Of a stretch of 22,187 nt of DNA, positions 9,244-18,800 are shown piece by piece. The notes below the pieces were generated by a model that saw only the letters and a list, made by a program, of their open reading frames with translations, ran no database searches and was not told the origin of the DNA. The DNA lies in assembly GCA_001642005.1 (NCBI GenBank), contig LWCA01000602.1, positions 1-22,187 on the forward strand. The letters are read 5' to 3'. Both the position numbers and the translations under genes were made by a program. Each line of letters opens with the position of its first letter. Positions within the stretch are counted from its first letter, which is position 1. The stretch comes from Intoshia linei. Its lineage: Eukaryota > Orthonectida > Rhopaluridae.

Positions 9244-9606
9244 TTTATTCCAAAATTTATAATTACGAATTTATGAATATTTATAATATATTTCTATAGT
9301 TACACTTTAAATTGAATTTTTAAAATAAATAATTTTGTTTAACAACTCGTTAACAACTAAGAGACTCAATCTGATTAAGTTTAATTCAATTTTCAATCGA
9401 ACTCACTCGGGTATACATTATACAATCAATAGAAATAATTCAATTTTGCATGATACTAAATGTTTTTCACATATAACACTTTAAATGTGGGTACTTTAAA
9501 GGTTTTTATAAATTTATAACTTTAGTTTTAAGTTTTTCTAAAATAAAGTGCGCGCATTTTTATTTTGTTTTTTGTAAATTCATCATCTTGTAATACATTT
9601 ATTAAA
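9244..9606. other. Spacer between DNAAF11 and SF3B6
   Basis: 363 bp separates the DNAAF11 stop from the SF3B6 start, on the same strand. It must hold the DNAAF11 3' end and any SF3B6 promoter. I see no further gene and no obvious TATA or initiator element. Confidence 0.5.
9598..9603 (-). promoter_or_regulatory. Probable DNAAF11 polyadenylation signal
   Basis: AATAAA on the minus strand begins three bases after the DNAAF11 stop codon. A second AATAAA lies at 9559-9564. The first would give an almost absent 3' UTR and the second one of roughly 60 bases. In sequence this AT-rich a chance match is possible. Confidence 0.4.
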
Positions 9607-12600
9607 TTAAACTAAATTTGGCAAATCCTGAGGTATATTCAATTCTTCAAAAGTTTCACATTCTTTGTGAGTTGTTTTTACTTTGTCTTTACTTTTAAGT
9701 TTCATATTGGTAAAATCAATTTTATTGGTCGGGTCATCAAATTCCAAGTAATTGTCTTTTGTTTTTATTTTCGTTTCAATTTTTTGTTTATTCTTTGATT
9801 GCAATTTTTTCTTTTCCAATTCATAATTTCGATATAATTCATTTGGTTTCATCTAAATGTTTAATATTAATATGAAAAGCATATGATTCATTTAAATTAA
9901 TAATTTTTTAAGTAATGTTTACCCTTGGCATTGTAATTGTAAGATTTCCGGTTGCCTGTGATCTTTCTGCAACAGATTTTTCACAATTTACTTCATCAGG
10001 TAAAACTAATTGAAATGTCTAAAAATTAATTAAATCGAATAAAAAACATTCTTACAATGTTCACTGAACATTGGTCACTACCAATACTGACAAATCAAAT
10101 ATTTTTATTTTTAAAATTATTAAAATTGAATTGAAATTTTAATTATGTTACCTTCCCTTTTGAAATTAACCGAACAAAACTTGGTTGTACATCCAAATCG
10201 CAATGATGAGTTTGCATGTGCCTAAATTTCAATTAAAAATTGAAAATTCATCAAAATATGAATTTAATTATCACTTGAATAGTGAAATTTGCAAAATAAT
10301 AAGGTATTCATCCTGATCAAGTTTAAATTCAAATCTAAAATAATTTTAAATATATAAATATGAAAAATGTAAACTTTTGTTGGTTAATATTCAAAAATCT
10401 TCCATCCTTAGCCTGCAAACGAGTAGGTGTTTTTTTGGTTTCTTTTGGTTTTCTAAAAGTATATATTTAATAACTATTATTTGTTGTTTCCCAACCTCGG
10501 GGATGTAAAATAAAAATTATTAATTACAGTTTTTTCCTAGTAATGTCTTTAAAAAATTAAATTGATGCCACTTTAAAGAAGGTTGAGAACGGTTGGTTTC
10601 AGAGCCGAACCTACCCAGCTCGAGTCACCGAAAATGAAAAATAAGCCTTACATTTTCCCCCTAACTACATAAATATATGTATACTATACTAACGTCCTCT
10701 CTAAGGTTCTTTAATTGATTTTTTAAATAGTTATGATGTTCAAGAATATAATTTTTGCAATGCTCAATTTAGAAAAATAGTCACCATTTTACAAAATTTT
10801 AGTCGAGGTCTTGAAGAGGGTCTCGTTTTACAGTAGTTTTAGTCATTTATACAATTTTATCATTTCTTAAGTAAAAAAATATAAACTCTCTTTTATTTTC
10901 TTTTTCTGTCTGCATTCTTTCATGCATTGCAATTTTTGTTTCCGGTGTAAAGGCAATTTTTGAATTCCAAAATCTATTAATTTTGAGTTAGTTAATAAAT
11001 TTTTGATATGATAAAATTTACTCTTCATCATCCTTGTTAGCCTTTAACCTAAATTCATATTAATCATGTTTAAATTATTAATGTACAATGTTTTATTTTT
11101 GATATATTTTTGGGTATATTAACTGGAAAAATTTGCATCAAATGTAGTATTTTTTAAAATTCTGCCGCTTTAGTTTTTTTCAGTTTAAAAAATAATTCGT
11201 AATTTGTGGTTTTGTGGATATACTATTATTAAAATTAAATTTACGATAATGTGCATGATTTAAAACTGTATCACAATTTGATTTTTAAAATTCTAAATTT
11301 TATTTCATATTTTAAAAAAAGGGTAATTTGTTGTTTTGGTCATAAAGGTGGCAATTTTAGAATTTGAAAGTTATCTTGATAATTTGAAAGACCCTTAATT
11401 AATAACGCCGAAAAAACCGAGTTAGAGATTTCTGGGAAAGTGGACGGTGAGTTTTATCAATAAATAATTACACACAGACAAATTGTTAGAAATAATGCTT
11501 TACTTATTCAAAATTGTCTGTTTGTGTTGTCGTTTAAATTTTAATGAAAAAATTAAGAGTTCTAGAATTTAAAAAATCCCAATTTCTAATATAGTTTTTC
11601 GAAAGTGATGTTTTATAGTAGATATCATTTACAAAAGTTATCATTAATCGCAACTACAAAAACTACAAATTACGCATTATTTTGAAACAATAAAAAGCTA
11701 TAAGTAGTTGGTTTATTTACAGAAATTTGTTGTACTTTTTTGTGCAGATATGAATTTATTAAAAAAACTTTGATGTTGCAAATTGGAATATTGATATTTT
11801 TTGACAAAATTTATTACGATGCTCTTTACATAATGTTGTTTTTGATTATGTATTTCTAATTTTATTCTATTAAAAAGTAGTGGATGAACCAAGACCAAGA
11901 TGAACAATGTCGCCATATCTAGTGGGCTTTGCCCACATTTGATGCGTTTGTTATAGTATTTTAATACACTTTATATAATTATAATTATATCCTCTTCTGT
12001 TATAATAAAATCTTACAATTCTCCAATATTGATCTTTTGCTTTTCCTAAATAATAATTTGATATTAATAAAAATTTAAATTAAATTACTCGGTATTTTAG
12101 GGAGCTTACTTCTTGTGCTAGCACCAATTCTTTATTATCATAGTAGTTCTGTTTTTAAATAAAAAGTATTATCATTATATAAATTGATTGAAGTTACTAA
12201 TTTATTGATATTAATTTTATAGAAGTACTTGTAAAAAGTAATAGATGCAATTCATGTTTTTTTTGGGAAAAATCAAAATTTTCTTAAGATCATTGAAAAA
12301 ATCGAAAAGTAATTGTAATCACTCATTTCTTAAAGGTTTCAGTCAGATCTACTGAAAAATATCGTCAGATTTATTTAGTGGAAAGTACATGTTGAAAAAT
12401 TGTTGAATAGTCAGGGGCGGATCCAAGATGTTAGTTAATGGGGTGCGAGCGAAACAAGCAATTTATTTAACTTTAAAAAATTTTAGGGGCGTCTAGTTTA
12501 ATTTTAAAGCGTTTCTTTTAATTTCATTTAAAGGTTGTTATACAATAGTTTCCAAATTTGTATTTTTTCGCAAAAATAAAAAAAATGTAATGTTACGCGC

Positions 12601-15377
12601 CATCTATATTGTTCTAATAAATTAAAACATTTTTCAGTTATTTACAAAACATTAATTAAAAATTTAAGGGGTACAACTTCACCTTTTGCACCCTCTTGAA
12701 TCCGCTACGGGGAGTAATTGAAAAACATTTTATACCTTCCCGTCTATTTAATTTTAACAAGACAAATCACCAACGTGATCCATATGGAGCCATTTTAATT
12801 TAGTAATTTAATTTATTTATTTATGTATCAGTAGGGAATCCTTATTAGGGATTATAATTAGGCTAACCATATTTTTGTCGTACTAAAAGTAGTACTTTTA
12901 TTGCTTAGAAACAAAATATGTTTTTGATTAATTTTTTATTATAAAAATGAACATTTAAGTTAAAATTCAATTTATAAGTTTATTTAGTTTTGAAAAGTAC
13001 GTCGAAAGTATGAATAAAGTACGACTTTTGGCACTGTTCCAAATACTTTTGTATAGTTGGTTAATATATTATATATTTGGTCGTACTTCTGGTCACACTA
13101 TTGTAATTCATAATATAAACCTGAATAGCAATAATTCGTTCTGATTTTTCAATTTCTTCTCCGTCCAGTCTCTATAAAACATGAATTAATTAATACAATG
13201 GTTTCGAAACTTCAATATTATACGAAAATGGATTCGTAATTTCACATTAAATTTAATCGGAACCACTGAAAATGTAATTTCTAAGAATTATAAAGGCAAA
13301 ATATTATTCATAACATTTCTTTTTACGTTCTGATTATGATTATTATTATGATCTGATGATCACGACTAAAAAATGTTGATCTACGAAACTGTTTCATCAT
13401 ACAGACAAATTATAAAACTAAATACATTTAAAACAGTGGTTCCCGATTGGGGTCCCTGGACCCCTTGGCATTTAAAACTATAAACCCGGGTCCGTGAGAT
13501 TCAAATAAAATATAAAAATTTTATCATCTTTTGTTTATATTAATGGGAGAATTTTTAATATTCATTACAGAGTTGTTAGATATTAGAATATATCCCAATC
13601 CCTAAACGACCGCTACATTGTTATTTCAAAAATTTCACTTTTATCCCACTATTAATAAAATTTAATTAAACATACCATTTCAAACCATTAGGTAAAAATC
13701 AACTTTTACCAATATTTTTTTGAAAAACACGATTTTATCGAATCTTATGAGCAACAACATCTTAATCCAAAACCCAAAATAAAAAATCTAATTTTACCAA
13801 CTTTTATTGAAAAAAATGGATTTTACCAATATTTTTTTGAAAAATACGATTTTACAAATCTTATGATAAAAACCTTAATTTTTTTTAAAAATCAGATTTT
13901 ATCAAATCTTATAAGCCACAACATCTTAATCCATAACCCAAAATATAAAATCCAATTTTACCAACCCTTATTGAAAAAAATGGATTTTACAAATCCTACA
14001 AGAGAAACCTTAAATTTTTTAATAAATGTTTTATATTTCATGTTTTCTTTGGGATCCAAAAAAATCAAATTTTGAAATGGGAATCCAGCAAACTATTTAA
14101 ATCGGGAAGCACTGATTTAAATGAACCCAGGGATTAGAAGCGAAAAATAATAATCAGTAGAAAATTTTAAAAAAATATCCGATTCGTTTAATAATTTTCA
14201 CATTTTGATAATCATCAAAGTCGCAAAGCAAATCCGGCTCCGGCAATCCGGCAATACCCAGCTCGAGACCGCCGAAAATGAAACTGTGCCTAAATTTTTT
14301 TTATAAACTATGCATAGTTTGTTATAGCCCCTAACGTCTCCATAAGACTCTTGACTTGATATTTTAAATTTAACACTCAAAACAGTTGATATTCAAGAAT
14401 TTAATGTTTTTAATGGTCAATTTGGAAAAATGAGGCCTCATTTTCAAAAATTTCGTCGAGGTCCCCGAAACGCGTATCGGGTACAGTAGGTTCTGTACTG
14501 TCGCAAGAGACCAGTTAACCCGGATAGAAACAATTTAATAATTAAGTATTTACCTTTAGATATGGTAAAGATGCAATGACAAATTCTCGATATCCTTCAT
14601 AATCTTTACAAGGGTTACCGGTAAGATAACTATTATAAAATAGAGTACAAATGAATAAATCTAATACAATGAAATTTACATTTCAGTTAAAAATTCTAAG
14701 TTAGCTAGAGAATCAATTGATGACAATTTTCGTATGAAATTTACAGTTAAATCCAATTTTTGTAAATTTTCACAACCTAAATTAAATTAATCCATGAATC
14801 CGATTAAATAATTTTGACCCAAATTTCTTGAACCGGTATAATATTTAACTCGTATTACCCTACCCCGTAACAATATTATATATTTAAAAAGTATTGTATT
14901 CACCCGTTCCTGTTGTAGTTTTCTAACATAGTTTTATAATTTAAATCCATTTACAATTAATAAATATATTAAAAAATAAAAATAAATACTATAATTATAT
15001 ACACATTTTGTATCAATTTTTACCTTTTAAACCTTCTATAAATTCTATATTATTTAGAGCCAAATTTAAATATTCTAAATTTTTCAGTCTTGATAAATTT
15101 TCAATTTTTTCAATCAGATTACTTTGTAAATACAATATTTTTAATTTTCTACACCAATTATCTATATGTTCTATCCTACAAATTCATATTAGAATATGCA
15201 AATTAAATAAGATATAATTGATTTTTTAAACTTTTCAATGTCAAGTTGATGCAACGAAACTTCTTCTAAAGTTGACAGCATGCATTCATTATGTTCTGCT
15301 CTCTTTCGGATTAAATTTGCTGTTACTAAATTTAAAATATAAGTTTATAGATTTAGTTATTTTTTACTTTTAACCAT
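9607..15377 (-). CDS. DNAAF11: Dynein axonemal assembly factor 11 (LRRC6/tilB)
   Basis: Fifteen exons, in transcript order: 15377-15368, 15325-15232, 15175-15024, 14776-14680, 14629-14554, 13171-13121, 12148-12110, 12045-12017, 11048-11022, 10973-10887, 10452-10375, 10334-10275, 10221-10152, 10018-9923 and 9852-9607. They total 1212 nt, or 403 residues (human 466). The protein is a cytoplasmic co-chaperone-like factor for preassembly of outer and inner dynein arms. Residues 20-118 are leucine-rich repeats ([36 protein letters not shown]). They are followed by the cap YLTGNPC...YREFV and [13 protein letters not shown]. Next come a short charged linker, the conserved [12 protein letters not shown], and a CS/p23-like domain (about 230-322, with [17 protein letters not shown] and [13 protein letters not shown]). 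The tail ends DLPNLV. The first exon has only 10 nt: it is chosen because MVK+[13 protein letters not shown] fits the family start 'ITEDLIRRNAEHN'. The linker is shorter than in vertebrates. Confidence 0.95.
10597..10845. repeat. Dispersed repeat family, copy B
   Basis: Shares with copy A (14219-14500) the blocks ACCCAGCTCGAG, ACCGAAAATGAAA, TTGATTTTTTAAAT versus TTGATATTTTAAAT, GTTCAAGAATATAAT, GCTCAATTTAGAAAAAT and GTCGAGGTCTTGAAG. It lies in the 434-bp DNAAF11 intron 10453-10886. The upstream stretch TTTCCCAACCTCGGGG (10487-10502) and GAAGGTTGAGAACGG may be a decayed hAT end. Confidence 0.6.
11049..12016 (-). other. DNAAF11 intron, 968 bp, repeat-bearing
   Basis: The 5' half of the plus-strand text (11190-11400) has GTAATTTGTGGTTTTG and GTTTTGGTCATAAAGGTGGC, pieces of the dispersed repeat of 8.1-8.7 kb. 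CACACAGACAAATTG and CAATT...CTGTTTGTGTTG at about 11471-11540 form a loose inverted pair. A 6-bp-stem hairpin, GTGGGCTTTGCCCAC, lies near 11922-11936. An open frame on the minus strand at 11713-11916 shows no recognisable protein family. Confidence 0.5.
12412..12710. mobile_element. Degenerate MITE with GGGGCGGATCC-type ends
   Basis: The left end CAGGGGCGGATCCAAG and the reverse complement of the right end, CCGTAGCGGATTCAAG, agree at 12 of 16 positions. Both are followed inward by a GGGTGC block. The 8-bp flanks agree at only 5 of 8, so the element is old. It lies in the 972-bp DNAAF11 intron 12149-13120. No coding content. It is probably a hAT-like non-autonomous element, on the strength of the end sequence only. 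Confidence 0.5.
12711..13120 (-). other. Remainder of DNAAF11 intron after the MITE
   Basis: AT-rich sequence with AGTACTTTT and AAGTACGTC-like pieces in several orientations (12880-13090), including GTCGTACT and AGTACGACTTTTGG. This suggests another decayed repeat that I could not delimit. No coding stretch seen. Confidence 0.35.
13434..14114. mobile_element. hAT-like MITE, 681 bp
   Basis: The left end CAGTGGTTCCCGATT and the reverse complement of the right end, CAGTGCTTCCCGATT, match at 14 of 15 positions. CAGTGGTTCCC is a common hAT terminus. Flanks ATTTAAAA (13426-13433) and ATTTAAAT (14115-14122) are a 7-of-8 target duplication, the hAT size. The inside has two imperfect tandem units about 164 bp apart (around 13751 and 13915) containing ACAACATCTTAATCC, then ATTTTACCAAC, then GAAAAAAATGGATTTTAC. 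The 13863-14075 open frame is within these repeats and is not a gene. It sits in DNAAF11's largest intron (13172-14553). Confidence 0.75.
14219..14500. repeat. Dispersed repeat family, copy A
   Basis: The most GC-rich copy, with CAAATCCGGCTCCGGCAATCC at its left, ACCCAGCTCGAGACCGCCGA, then TTATAGCCCCTAACGTCTCC, and GTCGAGGTCCCCGAAACGCG at its right. It matches copy B (10597-10845) in the same order and copy C (4738-4945) more weakly. Noncoding and intronic in DNAAF11. No inverted ends were identified. Confidence 0.6.
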
Positions 15378-15865
15378 CAATTTGTTTATTTCTATATAGT
15401 TACATTTTATATATACTTTATGTATATTTGTTGATATCAATTCATATCCAAGATAAAACAGATCTTACAGAAACTGATTCTCTTACTTGATAGTTTCACT
15501 TTAATTGATGGTTTCAAACTTAGCATGAGCGCAAATTCAATTTATGATTATTAATTTTAAAAATTTATTGGAAGAATAATAATTTTATTCCACACTTAAT
15601 ATTACGGAAAATTACACATTCAAAATTTATAAAAATTATTTTCAAAACTTCCTTCAAGTTTAAAAAATATAACTGTAAAATGATTTTTATTTATTAATTT
15701 TCTGGCACCCAAAAACTGGTCAACTTACCAAATAAAAATTGTTCTATTTTTGTTACTAGAGATAATAATTTTTAATAAACTTATTACATTTAATTCTGTT
15801 TAATTATTGCAAAAACGTTTTGTTCTGTACGTTGAAAATATAAAATAAACCTTTTTTATAGACTT
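15378..15865. promoter_or_regulatory. Shared upstream region of divergent DNAAF11 and FDXR
   Basis: 488 bp separates the two start codons, and any promoters for both genes should lie here. No TATA box, binding site or upstream coding exon could be supported. On the plus strand the region ends in a pyrimidine-rich AG (CCTTTTTTATAG, 15851-15862) five bases before the FDXR ATG, which reads as a splice acceptor. On the minus strand TATATAG lies 13 bases before the DNAAF11 ATG. Confidence 0.5.
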
Positions 15866-18800
15866 ATGTTACGTATTGCCGTTATAGGAGGTAATATTGT
15901 AGTATTATAATCAGATTTCTCATTAGACATCAAATTAACACGACATAATTTTATTGAATTTGCTTTAACTATTTGACCAGTCGTTATACATTTGTTTCTT
16001 TTTAATCAATTTTACTGATTATTTAGTCAACTAATTTAATTTTTAGACATTATTTATTTCATCAATTTACAATTATTTAGCTGGACCAGCAGGATTTTAT
16101 ACCTCGCAGAAATTGTTAAAAGTATTGTTAAATTTTATATTAAATATCTAAAAAAGGTAGTTCTAGTGACAATAGATGAAAATATTTGTGTTAATTAATA
16201 TTATAATTATTACTTTTAATGAAATGTTATAAACTGATATCAGTGACTCCTAACCGTTTCTGTTTATAGCCTCTTTTGACTATTTTTTGAAAAATTAAGA
16301 AATAATTAATCTACTTTTTTTACCAAAAAATTTCTTTCAATAATTATTATAATAGACGGCCAAAATTGATAATGTATCCTGAATATCATTTATAAAATGT
16401 TTTTCTATTGTATTAAATTTTATTTTTTATTCAGTTTATTTTAGTTTTTTAAGAAAAGTTATTACAAGTTAGAATTTCTAACTAATATTTTATGCATTTT
16501 TCTAGGGACCTATCTAAAATCTCCCTTGATTACCTTGATCCTAATTTATATACCATCGAGATTTTGTCACATGCATAAGTCCAAAAATTACCGTTTTTTA
16601 AGTAATACTCTTTTTTAGAGTCGGTACGGGTCGTTAATAAAAATTTTTTTACTACGATCCATACACCATAGCTTGCTATCAAAAGATACTTGTATCTTTT
16701 CAAATTTAATTAAATTATTAAATTTCATTTTTCAGTTTTAACGCCACCTATTCGCATCTAAATATTAAAAAAAAATTCGGTCTGAACGGGAACACTGTCT
16801 TACCATTAGAATTTTCAGGTACTCTGTTTTATCAAATTTTGAAGAAAATTAGTTATATTTTAATAGATGTATTATAATGCATTTAATAGTTTATTACTAA
16901 AATTAAACTTGACATATTTGAAAAATTACCAGTTCCATATGGATTAGTACGCTATGGAGTTTCACCAGACCATCCTGATGTAAAGGTAACTAATTATAAT
17001 TCTTTAATGTTTAGGATTAATGTCTTATATCTATTTGCATATTTTTTTAGAATTGTACTCGAATATTTGATAAAATTTTGGAGGACAACAGAGTTCGTTT
17101 TTTTGGAAATGTAGAAATTGGAAAATCCATTCCTCTGACTTCTTTGGCAAATAATTACAATGCTATTCTTTTGGTAATTACTTTATCATCTACGTTCATA
17201 TTTTCTTTATGAATGTTCATTGAATTTTTTCTTTTGTATATATGTAGTTATATAGTTTCCCAACCACGCAGAGCAAAATACATTTAATTTAATATTAATT
17301 TAATTATCCTATACATACTAATTTTCAAGAAGTATTTTTAAATTATAAAAGTTAAATGTTACAATATATGGGTGAATTTTTCGTAATGATATTCAGTATT
17401 ATCTCTAGTCCGCCAATGTTGAGATTCCCGACTTCAGACTTATATACATTTTGTACTTTTGGTATATTAGGAATTTGAAGATACAAATAAACGATAGCCA
17501 TATATAACCAGTTTTTTCCAATCTCTTGAATTTTACGAGTCAAAAGGTAGTAGCTAAGTTTAATTTTAACGCAGAGGTTTTAAACGGTGGGCAAATGAAT
17601 ATTTATTATTTATTAGAGGCAACTAGTGTTTTGAATATATGTTGTAAATTTTTTATTCTTCTGGACGGTAGAAAATGATGCGCAATGGCAGTTTGTAAAT
17701 GTTTCATGTCTCAGTTTCCGCTATTAATCAAATAACCGTTTCCAAAACTTTATATCAACGTTGAGGGTTGGTGAATTGTAGACATAATAATGTTTTTATT
17801 AATAGACATGTACATTTTAGTCTATTGGAGCTTCGCCAAACCATTTGAAATTTAACGTAATTTTTATATTTGTGTGGGTTGTTATTATGTATTATTAAAT
17901 ATTTTCTTATATTCGTATGTTCATTTAGAATAGCAATTTTTTGCAAAGTGCAGACTGTCTCATTTCGTGGATTAATGGACACCCGGATTACCACCATGTT
18001 ATTAACATGTTAATTCAATTTATTTTTTATTTTTTTAGCTAAAATTTTCATTTGAAAATGTAAAAACCGTGTCTATTATTGGACAAGGAAATGTGGCTAT
18101 AGACGTTGCAAGATTATTAAGTTTACCAATTGAAAAATTAGAGGTAATAATATATTCTAGTGTTTTTCAACTTTTCTCAGGTTGAATGGCTGGTATATTA
18201 ATGTAATCAAAAATTCATTCAATACTGTTTAATTCATTATTATTATTTATTATCATTTTGAATAAATCAACATTTAATCTCAAAAGTTGGCATATCTTTA
18301 TTTACGCTGACATTAACCACATTCAGAACTTTGACTCCAAAAAAATTAAATAGTATAAAAATGTTAATTATAAACAGTAATTTAAAGTTTAGAATGAGCG
18401 TTTTACGATTTAATTTATATTATTACCTTTGCATTTATGTACTTTTTACAAAAAGCAGTAGAGTATCTAGTGGTGCAAAAACATAAAAGGTGAGTGAAAA
18501 AAATTGTGTTTTTGAACCTGACGGGCTCCATTTCTGAAAATAACAATTACCGATAAAACCTCACCCTCAAAAAATTGTATTAGAAATTGATGTTTTAAAA
18601 TTATACTCTTATTACTTACGGGAGTTAATTGTATAAATAAATTGTAACAAACAGACAGGCATTTAACTTATATAAAACTCTTTGTTTGTCTGTCTATCTG
18701 CTATCGTTTATTTCAATAACTTCAATAACATTTCTATCAGAGCCGTTTTAAGGCATGGGCAATATGGGCTGTAGCCCAGGGCCACTCATTAAAAAAGGCC

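Noticed and set aside
9607-9852. MKPNELYRN... as an independent 81-residue protein
   Set aside because: The Met directly follows a splice acceptor, and the frame continues the DNAAF11 CS-domain exon in phase. The DLPNLV end fits the family's C-terminus.
11713-11916. Minus-strand frame [12 protein letters not shown]... as a small membrane protein gene
   Set aside because: It lies in a DNAAF11 intron, with no family resemblance, and hydrophobic runs are expected from T-rich sequence. It could be transposon debris, but I cannot support it.
13863-14075. Plus-strand frame [11 protein letters not shown]...
   Set aside because: It lies inside the tandem units of the hAT-like MITE and merely reads the repeat.
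17755-17997. Minus-strand 80-residue frame
   Set aside because: It overlaps two FDXR exons (17821-17856 and 17929-17997) that encode family-matching sequence on the plus strand, so it is a shadow.
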